Assembly (NCBI GenBank): GCA_030295365.1
Contig: AP027062.1
Coordinates: forward strand, 82,001 to 146,000
Length of the DNA: 64,000 bases
Source: Candidatus Rickettsia kotlanii
GTDB lineage: Bacteria; Pseudomonadota; Alphaproteobacteria; Rickettsiales; Rickettsiaceae
Direction of reading: 5' to 3'
Part shown: one piece after another, positions 49,514 through 58,161 of the stretch
Layout of the letters: each line of letters starts with the position of its first letter
How positions within the stretch are numbered: the first letter of the stretch is position 1
Position numbers and translations under genes: made by a program
Notes under the pieces: generated by a model
Databases searched by the model: none
The model's input: only the letters and a program-made list of their open reading frames with translations
What the model was told of the DNA's origin: nothing

Positions 49514-50171
49514 TACAGTCCTCATTTTAAAAAATATCTCAAAACATTACAGCCAAGGCAAAACTATTGTTAGAGTACTAGATAATCTTAATCTAATGGT
49601 TAATGAAGGTGAATTAATCGCTATAATAGGTTCTTCAGGTAGTGGCAAATCAACTTTACTACATATTGCCGGCTTGCTTGATAAACCTACAAACGGTCAA
49701 GTCATCATACCAAATAGCAAGTATCAAAAATATCATCTAATTCGTCTTCATTATTTAGGTTTTATCTATCAACAACATCACTTACTTAAAGATTTTACTG
49801 CTCTTGAAAATGTTATTATGCCAAGGCTTATTAGTGGTTTTGATCAAAAAAAAGCAATAGAAGATGCAACAAAGATATTAGATGATTTAGGACTTGGAAA
49901 AAAATTCTATAATATGCCCGGAGAATTATCGGGAGGAGAACAACAACGGGTCGCTATAGCTCGGAGCTTAATTAATAAGCCAAAAATTATTTTAGCAGAT
50001 GAACCGACAGGTAATTTAGATCCCAAAACTACAAATGAAGTATTTAATTTATTTTTAAAAGTAGCAAGAGAACAAAATACCACAGTTATTATGGTAACAC
50101 ATAACCATGAGTTAGCATATAAAATGGATAAATTATATAAGCTAAAGCACGGATTATTAAATATAACTTGA
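49506..50171 (+). CDS. lolD: Lipoprotein-releasing ABC transporter ATPase LolD
   Basis: A 221-residue ABC ATPase with Walker A IGSSGSGKSTLLH, Q-loop GFIYQQHHLL, signature LSGGEQQRVAIARSL and Walker B IILADEPTGNLDP. It is close to MacB/LolD-type ATPases and lies directly after lolC, which fixes the identity. It powers lipoprotein release at the inner membrane. Confidence 0.95.
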   Translation: MNNTVLILKNISKHYSQGKTIVRVLDNLNLMVNEGELIAIIGSSGSGKSTLLHIAGLLDKPTNGQVIIPNSKYQKYHLIRLHYLGFIYQQHHLLKDFTALENVIMPRLISGFDQKKAIEDATKILDDLGLGKKFYNMPGELSGGEQQRVAIARSLINKPKIILADEPTGNLDPKTTNEVFNLFLKVAREQNTTVIMVTHNHELAYKMDKLYKLKHGLLNIT

Positions 50172-50202
50172 TTTAAAGCTCAAAAATTCTAATAATTATA
50201 TG

Positions 50203-50367
50203 TAGGTTCTGTGAAGATTCCTCAAAAGATTTAATTTTGGCTCTTTTTTGCTGCAAATTATAAGATTTTTTTGAAATATGAATAACTATTCCTTACAAAA
50301 GCCTTATTAATTTTTGCTAAAAAATATCTTAAAATAGCAAATCAATTAGAAATTTTCACAGAACCTA
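50203..50367. repeat. Long palindromic element, family E, copy 4
   Basis: Ends TAGGTTCTGTGAA (50203-50215) and TTCACAGAACCTA (50355-50367) are perfect reverse complements. Read on the minus strand, the interior carries AGCAAAAATTAATAAGGCTT…AAGGAATAGTT, the same core as copies 12707 and 46277. The left shoulder GATTTAATTTTGGCTCTTTT and the right shoulder AATAGCAAATCAATTAG match the short copy at 36271. It lies between lolD and the protease gene, 32 bases after the lolD stop. Confidence 0.82.
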
Positions 50368-50391
50368 ATATTCTTTTAATAAAGGTTAGTA

Positions 50392-52275
50392 ATGGCTGAG
50401 CCTATTATATTTACTCTTCTACTTGGAGATAAAGATCGGATATTAGAAAAAATAAACAAGCAGGAAGCTCAAAATAAACTGCCTATTATCCGGCTAGAAG
50501 TTAATAAAGCATCACATATACCCGATAAAGAACGTATTTTTTCGGAGATCTTACAAAAATCCCACAAAAAGGGCAAAACACCGATTTTTAATATTCAACT
50601 TAATAACAATAATATACAACCTATTTTAACGGTACAAGATTTAATTAATTTACAAAATTTAAATATAAAAACTACTATTACTTTTGATCAATATAATTCA
50701 TTACCCCAAAATTCTGAACTAGAAGCTTATTGGAAGCAAATTATGAAAAAAGTTGATCATGTTTTTTTTACAAATGAAGCAGATCAAAATTTATCTATAG
50801 CCGATGGTATAATACCAAAAGATAAAACCACTACAATTATGGATATAAGTTTAGTAACATCTGTTTTTAACAATCTTGTATATGATCGTAAAATTGATCA
50901 ATTACTTTCCGGTACAATACCTGATAAAGAAAAGCTAGATAAAATAATAAAAAACGCTAAAAATCAAGGTGGTAGAGTGATTATAGAAACTTGGCCTCTT
51001 TCTGTAGACGAAGCAATAAATCTTATCACTGCTAAATTCGGTATTACCTCTGAAGATCAAATTTACGGATTGAAACTCGAAATTAATGAAATCTTTAAAG
51101 ATTCAAATAATGCTGCTGAAAACTTTAAACAATATGTATCACAAATATCTAGGCAATTTCAAAAAGATTTAGGTAAAACTGAAGTAAATCCTATTGACTT
51201 TAATTTTAATACAAAGAAAGTTATGAATGATAGACCTAAGGATATACAAGTAGAACAAACAACATCATATGAACCTCCAAAAGCAAACCAACCACAACCG
51301 CAAAGTTTTTTTAAAAGAATCTTTAACTATTTTAAAGAAGCAATATTCGACAAAAAAGAAGAACCTAAAACTCACGAATCAACAACTCCAACTACGGAAG
51401 CAAAGCCGACAATAACAGAAGAACCACTAACCACTGTTGCATCTTCTATAAAAAATCCACCGCAACAGCAAGCTCCCGCTAATAATCAAACACCATGGGG
51501 AAAATTAGGAATTCCACAGGAAATGTATAAGGAATCTCTAAAAGCAGAACAACAATTAGCCAAACCAGTAATAGAGCCAAAACAGCAGATACCTGAAAAA
51601 AAATCATCACCGGTTATAAATACTGAAGATCAAGTTGGTGTTTATAATACAGGAAATATAAAACAACCTACTTATTTATACACTGAAGATGATATAAAAA
51701 ATATATTGGAAGCAAATATAGATAAGAATATGTTCTCTATATTTCATCATGCCTCTTTAGAAGAGCCGGAAATACTAAAAGATACTCTTCGTATTACAAT
51801 AGAGGGTTTAATACTAGATAATAAGCCTGCAATTATACCACTCAATACAGGACATAAACATTGGTTACTCTTAATGGCTAGTAAAGATGATAAAGGTAAT
51901 ATAAACTTTATGTATAATGATCCTTATGGTGAGCCATTGGAATCTCGACCAAAAGTAACAGAATATATTACCGAAATTTATCCCGATGCAAAAATAACAG
52001 ATCTAAATACCAAGCAACAAGAAAATGTATATGATTGCGGAGTTTTCGTATGCGATAGTGCGATAAAACTCTCGAAAGGACAAAAAATTCTAACTACTGA
52101 AGAATCTAAAGAACAAGGTATAAATTTAAGGAAAGCTCAAGCTAATATATTATTAATACAGCAACAAGCAATAGCGATTGGACACGAATCACGCAAGACA
52201 TCATCTACAAATAACAAATTTCAAAATCTTATTAACAGCCGAAAAACAAAAGATACTGAAAGGAGTAGTCGATAA
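50392..52275 (+). CDS. Ulp1/CE-clan cysteine protease, candidate secreted effector
   Basis: A 627-residue soluble protein with no signal peptide. Residues about 1-280 form an unrecognised domain (TIMDISLVTSVFNNLVYDRK, GGRVIIETWPLSVDEAINL). Residues 290-420 are a Pro/Gln/Thr/Lys-rich low-complexity linker. Residues about 430-580 hold the Ulp1 (C48/CE clan) catalytic core: LNTGHKHWLLLMAS (His), FMYNDPYGEPL (Asp), then QENVYDCGVFVCDSA (Gln oxyanion and Cys nucleophile). Bacterial CE-clan proteases from intracellular pathogens cleave ubiquitin or ubiquitin-like conjugates. A Rickettsia bellii member (RickCE) was described as a deubiquitinase. Export would likely be by the type IV system. The gene has its own ribosome-binding site (AAAGG) and follows a family E palindrome. 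Alternative: a protease with a non-ubiquitin target such as acetyl transfer. Confidence 0.85.
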   Translation: MAEPIIFTLLLGDKDRILEKINKQEAQNKLPIIRLEVNKASHIPDKERIFSEILQKSHKKGKTPIFNIQLNNNNIQPILTVQDLINLQNLNIKTTITFDQYNSLPQNSELEAYWKQIMKKVDHVFFTNEADQNLSIADGIIPKDKTTTIMDISLVTSVFNNLVYDRKIDQLLSGTIPDKEKLDKIIKNAKNQGGRVIIETWPLSVDEAINLITAKFGITSEDQIYGLKLEINEIFKDSNNAAENFKQYVSQISRQFQKDLGKTEVNPIDFNFNTKKVMNDRPKDIQVEQTTSYEPPKANQPQPQSFFKRIFNYFKEAIFDKKEEPKTHESTTPTTEAKPTITEEPLTTVASSIKNPPQQQAPANNQTPWGKLGIPQEMYKESLKAEQQLAKPVIEPKQQIPEKKSSPVINTEDQVGVYNTGNIKQPTYLYTEDDIKNILEANIDKNMFSIFHHASLEEPEILKDTLRITIEGLILDNKPAIIPLNTGHKHWLLLMASKDDKGNINFMYNDPYGEPLESRPKVTEYITEIYPDAKITDLNTKQQENVYDCGVFVCDSAIKLSKGQKILTTEESKEQGINLRKAQANILLIQQQAIAIGHESRKTSSTNNKFQNLINSRKTKDTERSSR

Positions 52276-52346
52276 CAAAAAAACATTAGGCAAAGCCTAT
52301 AATTACTAATATAATTATTTATAGTTAATTTATATTTTAACAAAGA

Positions 52347-53621
52347 ATGACTATCATACTTGTGATCGTTATTATAATAATGATCGCCTTATCTGCTTTA
52401 TTTGCCGCTACCGAAACTGCTATTACCGCTTCTTCCCCAGGGAAAATTCATAAGCTTAAAATCGCCGGTAATAAGCGTGCTAAAGCAATTTTAGAGGTTC
52501 TTAAGAAAAAAGAAAAGGTCATAGGAACTTTATTAATAGGTAATAGTTTAATCAATACTGTTTGTACCACTATTGCTACTACTCTCTTTATTAGCTTTCT
52601 TGGAGATAATGGACCCATTGTTGCTTCCGGCGTTATGGCTTTTATAATTATTGTTTTTGCCGAAGTAGTACCGAAAGCAATAGCCGTTGCTAAACCTGAA
52701 CAATTAACATTAAAAATGGCTTCAACTATCGTAATATTTTTAAAGCTTTTCAAACCTATTAATATTGCTCTTGATTACATTACAAAAATATTTTGCTTCA
52801 TATTTCGTATTAATTTTAATCCTCAAATATCAGGAACGGAAGAAGTAAGAGGCGTGATTGAGCATTACCATCAAGAAGGCGGAGTTTATAAATCTGATCG
52901 TAATATGCTGGGCGGGATATTAGATATACGTAATATGACGGTATCGGAAATTATGACTCACAGAAGTAGTATTATAGCCCTTAATATCGACCTACCTCAT
53001 GAAGTGATAATTAAAACTTTATTATCGGGTGCTCATACACGTATACCTTTGTGGCAAGATAATAGAGATAATATAATAGGGATTCTCAATCTAAAAGATT
53101 TGCTTAAAGCATTATACGAAAATAATAATGATGCAAAAAAAGTTGATATTAATAAACTTCTAACCCCACCTTGGTTCATCCCTGAGAATGCACTTGTAGT
53201 AGACCAGCTACATGCATTTAGAGAACGTAATAATCATTTTGCTTGTGTTGTAGATGAGTATGGTACTCTACTAGGTATTATTACTCTTGAAGATGTTATA
53301 GAAGAAATCGTAGGCCCTATTACTGATGAACATGATAGACTTAATCATGAAATTATCAAGAAGTCTAATACCGAGTTCATTATAAAAGGAACTACGACTA
53401 TTAGAGATATTAACCGAGAACTTGATTGGAATTTATCGGATGAAGATGCAAACACTATAGCAGGATTAATAATCCATAAAATTGCTAGAATTCCAAATCA
53501 AGGGGAAGTAATTGAAGTATTTAATTTAAAGGTAATTATTTTAAAGAAAATTGCCAATAAGATTGATAGCATAAAAATTACCGTATTACCTACTACCGAG
53601 GGAACAATAAGCAGTGAGTGA
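52347..53621 (+). CDS. tlyC: HlyC/CorC-family CBS-domain membrane protein (TlyC-like)
   Basis: A 424-residue protein: an N-terminal DUF21/CNNM membrane domain with about four helices (LSALFAATETAITASSPGKI is the DUF21 signature), a pair of CBS domains (VSEIMTHRSSIIALNID, ACVVDEYGTLLGIITLEDV) and a C-terminal CorC/HlyC transporter-associated domain (EFIIKGTTTIRDINRELDW). Relatives are implicated in Mg/Co transport. Rickettsial TlyC has been linked to hemolysis, though that protein is usually shorter, so the symbol is tentative. The ccmF start lies inside its last codons (8-base overlap). Confidence 0.82.
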   Translation: MTIILVIVIIIMIALSALFAATETAITASSPGKIHKLKIAGNKRAKAILEVLKKKEKVIGTLLIGNSLINTVCTTIATTLFISFLGDNGPIVASGVMAFIIIVFAEVVPKAIAVAKPEQLTLKMASTIVIFLKLFKPINIALDYITKIFCFIFRINFNPQISGTEEVRGVIEHYHQEGGVYKSDRNMLGGILDIRNMTVSEIMTHRSSIIALNIDLPHEVIIKTLLSGAHTRIPLWQDNRDNIIGILNLKDLLKALYENNNDAKKVDINKLLTPPWFIPENALVVDQLHAFRERNNHFACVVDEYGTLLGIITLEDVIEEIVGPITDEHDRLNHEIIKKSNTEFIIKGTTTIRDINRELDWNLSDEDANTIAGLIIHKIARIPNQGEVIEVFNLKVIILKKIANKIDSIKITVLPTTEGTISSE

Positions 53622-55581
53622 AATCGGTAATTTTTTACTGCTAACAACAATGTGCTTGTCGGTTATCAGTTTGTCTTTTGTCTTTTATGTCATTCCTGCG
53701 AAAGTGGGCATCCATAAAAAATCTCTATGTTATAGACTAGATTCCCGCTTTCGTAGGAATGACAACTACCTCATTACTTTCCCCTTCTATATAGCTGCCT
53801 CATGTGCTATACTTGCCTTTTTTACCCTAGTCTATGCTTTTATTATCTCTGACTTTTCACTACAAAATGTTTTCTTAAATTCCAGTACTTTAAAACCTTT
53901 AATATATAAAATAGCCGGTAGTTGGTCAAGCCACGAAGGCTCAATGTTATTATGGTTTTGTTTATTACAAATCGTTAGTTGCTATTATATATTTTTACTT
54001 GAAGATAACCGTCTTAAATTTTTATCTATTATTATTCTATCAGCCATACAATTATTTTTTAGCAGCTTTATTTACTTTACCTCCAATCCTTTTAACGTGT
54101 TTTCTTTCGTTCCTAAAGAAGGGTTAGGCCTAAACCCGATGCTACAAGATATTGCTTTGAGCATCCATCCTCCTCTGCTTTATTTAGGCTATGTTAGCTA
54201 TGTAGTACCGTTTACTATTGTTTGTGCCTCTATGTCATTCCCGCGAAAGCGGGAATCCATTAATGACATAAGACTTCTCAAAACATTTTCCAATATCGGT
54301 ATCTTATTTACTACCATAGGAATTAGCCTTGGTTCTTGGTGGGCATATAGAGAACTCGGCTGGGGCGGATTTTGGTTTTTTGATCCGGTAGAAAATATTT
54401 CACTATTTCCTTGGTTATCCGGAATTATGCTCCATCATTCTATAATTGTAACAACAAAAACCGGACGTATGCAAAACTGGACGATAATTTTATCCATCAT
54501 TACTTTTTTATTAGTAATATTTAGTACTTTTTTAGTACGTTCCGGTTTTATTACCTCAATTCACTCTTTTGCATTCTCACCTGAGAGAGGAATATACTTG
54601 CTTGGGATATTTTTGATTATGGGGATTGGTAGTATTGGGTTGTATACTACCACATCATTGCGAGGAAATGCATTAGCATTGACGAAGCAATCTCAGGAAA
54701 CTAACCTAGATTGCCACAGCACCTTGCGTGGCTTCACAATGACGAATTGTGGGGACTCCATACTCCTCGGTAATATATTCCTCCTTCTTAGCCTTATTGT
54801 GCTAATAGCTGCCACACTTTATCCGCCAATTTACTCTTTATTCGACAATAAACCTATTATTATTAGTAAAACATTTTTTGTTAATAATTTTATTATATTT
54901 GTTATCCCTATTCTTGGTACCATAGGATTATTTACTACTAAAAGCTCTATTAAACAACATATTATAATGCTAATATTATCTCTAATAATTACTTATTTAA
55001 TATCATTAAAAGTAACATTTAGTGTTATATCGATTTTAACTATAATCGCATCTATATTTCTTATGCTTCATAATATTCATTATCTTTTGGTTAAAACGAA
55101 TTATTGTAGAAATAGACTTAAAGCAAGTAACGCTAGTATGATCCTTGGACATTTTGGTTTTGCACTAATTAGTTTTAGTATTACTATGAATACATTATTA
55201 CAAAGTGAAATGGATTTTACCGGCAGAGTAGGAACAAGTAAAACATTTAACGAATTTAAAGTAACATTGCAAAATATTAAGTTTGCTCAAGGTAAAAATT
55301 ATTATAGACAGATCGCTGAATTTTGGCTTGAGGATAATAGCCATAATATAACTATATTAAAGCCGGAAAATAGGCTTTATATAGTTGAAAAGAGTTTATC
55401 GCAAGAAAGTGATATATACTCTTACTTATCATATGACCTTTACGCAGTTTTAAGTAATATAGACGGCAATATAATCCATGCTAAAATATATTACAAGCCA
55501 ACGATGAGCTTTATTTGGCTTGGAATTATTCTTACCGCGTCCGGTTTTTTTATTGCACTAATCAGAAAAAATTCTTGCTAA
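53614..55581 (+). CDS. ccmF: Cytochrome c-type biogenesis protein CcmF (with three RPE-like inserts)
   Basis: CcmF is the inner-membrane core of the heme-cytochrome c ligation complex. Key regions: IAGSWSSHEGSMLLWF, HPPLLYLGYVSYVVPF, the tryptophan-rich heme-handling motif WWAYRELGWGGFWFFDPVEN, and AFSPERGIYLL. The start codon is GTG. Three stretches are translated repeats: FYVIPAKVGIHKKS to SRFRRNDN (family A) near the N-terminus, SMSFPRKRESINDI (half of family A), and TTSLRGNALALTKQSQETN to STLRGFTMTN (family B). None hits the Trp-rich motif. All three keep the frame, and the protein is otherwise complete at 655 residues. Confidence 0.92.
   Translation: MSEIGNFLLLTTMCLSVISLSFVFYVIPAKVGIHKKSLCYRLDSRFRRNDNYLITFPFYIAASCAILAFFTLVYAFIISDFSLQNVFLNSSTLKPLIYKIAGSWSSHEGSMLLWFCLLQIVSCYYIFLLEDNRLKFLSIIILSAIQLFFSSFIYFTSNPFNVFSFVPKEGLGLNPMLQDIALSIHPPLLYLGYVSYVVPFTIVCASMSFPRKRESINDIRLLKTFSNIGILFTTIGISLGSWWAYRELGWGGFWFFDPVENISLFPWLSGIMLHHSIIVTTKTGRMQNWTIILSIITFLLVIFSTFLVRSGFITSIHSFAFSPERGIYLLGIFLIMGIGSIGLYTTTSLRGNALALTKQSQETNLDCHSTLRGFTMTNCGDSILLGNIFLLLSLIVLIAATLYPPIYSLFDNKPIIISKTFFVNNFIIFVIPILGTIGLFTTKSSIKQHIIMLILSLIITYLISLKVTFSVISILTIIASIFLMLHNIHYLLVKTNYCRNRLKASNASMILGHFGFALISFSITMNTLLQSEMDFTGRVGTSKTFNEFKVTLQNIKFAQGKNYYRQIAEFWLEDNSHNITILKPENRLYIVEKSLSQESDIYSYLSYDLYAVLSNIDGNIIHAKIYYKPTMSFIWLGIILTASGFFIALIRKNSC
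53686..53764. repeat. Family A palindrome inside ccmF, near the start
   Basis: ATGTCATTCCTGCGAAAGTGGG and the inverted arm CCCGCTTTCGTAGGAATGACA enclose a short AT-rich centre. It is read in frame between the first and second predicted membrane helices. Confidence 0.8.
54230..54270. repeat. Half-length family A palindrome inside ccmF
   Basis: TATGTCATTCCCGCGAAAGC followed by GGGAATCCATTAATGACATA makes a compact hairpin with only the inner part of the family A arms. It adds about 13 residues (SFPRKRES…). Confidence 0.7.
54651..54743. repeat. Family B palindrome inside ccmF
   Basis: CATCATTGCGAGGAAATGC…GAAGCAATCTCAGG is mirrored by CTAGATTGCCACAGCACC…GGCTTCACAATGACG. It is read in frame between two hydrophobic segments. 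Confidence 0.78.
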
Positions 55582-57772
55582 TTTGAATCATCACATTTAA
55601 GGTTTAAAATTTTTATAATATTCGAATGATCAGCTCCGAATTGTTCTATCCAATTATTACGGAATTTTTCATACCAAAATTTCTTAGGTAAAGTACAACT
55701 AGCTTTAGCGGCCGCAAAATACATATTACTTATTTCATACACATTTTTCATATTTTCTTTATAGTTATTCCAATATATATTTTCAGCAGTAGCATAAGTA
55801 TCTACCACCTCCTTATTTTGATTAAGTAACACTAGTGCATCCCATTCAGCAACAAACGTTTTTGCTAAATCTATACCCGGTGATATAATAATCTCTTTGT
55901 GAGGTCTAGTTGGATCATTAAGAAAAATTGCTTTAGCTTTTTTATTCTAGAGCTTCGGTAACATCACCTAAACCTAGTTTTGCTCTTGATTTTTGGGTAA
56001 AAATTCGTCTAAATACTTGATTTCCCTCTTTTTTACTCGACTTATTCATATCATATACTTGTTCTAATAAAGAAAGAGTGTCCTGATGTTTCTTAAGATT
56101 ATAATACATCTAATTTAATGAGATATGAACCGGTAAGAAATAAATCTTGAGGTTTCATCCCGTTTTCGATACAAGCATTTATAGTATCGTCAATTCTTCT
56201 TAATGCTTCATAATTTTTACCTTGGATATTAAATAATTTAGCTTTTGCATAATATATATTTGTAGTTGCTATGTCAGTTTGATCTACTAGATTTTGATTG
56301 AACATATCTGCCATCATTTGGATATTTTTTCTGCTTCTTCTAGCTTTCCTAGCTGGATATTGAATATAGCCGAACCAAAAACTACATTACATTTTATGGA
56401 ATCATATCCTTTCACTTCATCAAATACCTGCCTAGCTTTCATATCATATTCAATTGCTTTTTTAGGATCTGACCAAGTTCTATAATACCACCCTATGCGT
56501 CCTAAATATGTAGCATAAGCAAATTTTTCTTCATTATTCATTGTCCATAATTTAAATTTACCTTTTTGATCATTTTTATCAAACCAATTTACTAATTTTT
56601 TTGAGTTATATAAATCGAAAGAATTAGCATATTGTATTAATAAATTGATAACTCTAAAATTTTATATATCGTATTTTTCTGCATTTTTTGTAATTAATCC
56701 AGTATAGTTTTAGCATTTCTAAAAATACGCCCCTTTACTAAACTTTTAGGTATAGAATTTAAAAGATGAGTAACACTACGTTCAAGATATTCTTTATTTC
56801 CTTTATCTCCATTTATTTGTAATATTTTTTCAGCTATAACATCATGCATTTCAAATATCAGATTAACTTCATTAGGTTCAATATTAGAGATCAAAGCAAA
56901 TTTAGAAAGCTGATAAATATTATCATCTAGACTATGCTTATCTTCAGTAATAGAATTTAATAATTCTTTTGCAAAACTTTGATTATTAAGCAATACTATC
57001 CCAAGTAATCTCTTGGCACTAGGCTTTAATTCATTGCTAACAAGTTTTATATTTAATATTTAACTCAATTTTATCCTTAGAGGCTTTTATCTTTTTCTTG
57101 TATTTCTCGAAGTTTCAACCTTGAATTTGATTTAATATTTGTGCTCCTTGAACTATGAGAATCAGATAACCTCCAAATGCTTGAGTCAAAAAATTTATTA
57201 ATTCCAGATTTTTATTTTCCAATATATTTTTTGCAAGTAATACAGCTTCCGGCTTAGTGAAAGCGATTATGTTAAATAATAATTCATCGTCTTAGGAACA
57301 AAATATAATATTACCGTTATACTACCAATTAATAAAATCCTCTATCTTCTTATTCTCACCTATTTTTAAATTATCAAATACCAATAACCATTTAATCTTT
57401 ACTTGCTAGATAACCCCTTAAATCTTTCTTTATCACTGCTATATCTTCTGAAATCACCGGTGATTTTACTTCGGTATTAATAGTTTTAGATAATTTGAGT
57501 AATCTCTATATTTAAGATTACAATCAATCAACCAAATTATGTTATAGTTATCTTTATTTCAGCGTACATTCTAGCAAGCTGCGTTTTACCCATACCGCTT
57601 ACCCCTACTACACTAGATTGCTTATATTTATTAAGATTTTCTTTTAGTTTTTCCAATTGGGATACATGATTTATAAAATAGCTAACCAGTACAACTAAAT
57701 TGGATATTTGACTTTGAGCAAATATACTTCTACTTATTAGAAGCATAATAATCACTAATATATTTTTTTCAT
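55578..57772 (-). pseudogene. Broken NB-ARC/TPR (STAND-type) ATPase gene
   Basis: ATG 57772 with one missing base in an A-run gives a signal-peptide-like start (KKNILVIIMLLISRSIFAQS). Next come the P-loop SSVVGVSGMGKTQLARMYAE, NIIWLIDCNLKYRD and VLVFDNLKIGENKKIEDFIN (Walker B), the NB-ARC winged-helix part (LIFEMHDVIAEKILQING), and a C-terminal TPR-like region (ATYLGRIGWYYRTWSDPKKA, NIYYAKAKLFNIQGKNYEAL). STAND ATPases act as signalling or defence switches. At least eight stops or shifts are present, so the gene is dead. It ends three bases inside the ccmF 3' end. Confidence 0.7.
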
Positions 57773-57877
57773 AATATTTATGAATTAAATTCTTAGCTGT
57801 AAAATTTATATCTCTTCGACTAGAAGTCAATAAAATTTGAGGTTAGTGAAGGTATTGCACGGGGTAGAAAAGTAGGT

Positions 57878-58043
57878 GATATCATTCCCACATAGGCGGG
57901 GGGTTGTTGTATGACTCGTTTATGTCCCTCCCGCGAAAGCGGGACTCCAGTAATCTAAAGATTATACACAATAAGTTTGTAAAATTAAAAGCTCGATTTA
58001 TCTCGCTTTTTTCTGGATCCCCACCTACACGGGAATGACATAT
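57878..58043. repeat. Palindromic repeat, family A, compound
   Basis: ATATCATTCCCACATAGGCGGGG (first arm), then an outer piece GGTTGTTGTATGACTCGTTTAT, a second arm TGTCCCTCCCGCGAAAGCGGG, and the closing CTGGATCCCCACCTACACGG…GAATGACATA. Two overlapping A-type insertions are the simplest reading. Confidence 0.7.
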
Positions 58044-58091
58044 AGTAGGTTTTTTGAGCCATGCAATAAAGACAGGAAGAAAGAACAAACA

Positions 58092-58129
58092 AAGCCCCCC
58101 CCTTTTTTTTCAAAGAGGGCTTTTTTCTT
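58092..58129. terminator. Bidirectional intrinsic terminator after ompB
   Basis: AAAGCCC and GGGCTTT form a short GC-rich stem, with an extra C-run and T-run in the loop. On the plus strand the stem is followed by TTTTTT; on the minus strand by CTTTGTTTGTTC. It lies 33 bases after the ompB stop, so its main role is probably to end the ompB transcript. Confidence 0.65.
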
Positions 58130-58161
58130 GAGGAACTTATAAACTTGCTAATCGGGAGTGA

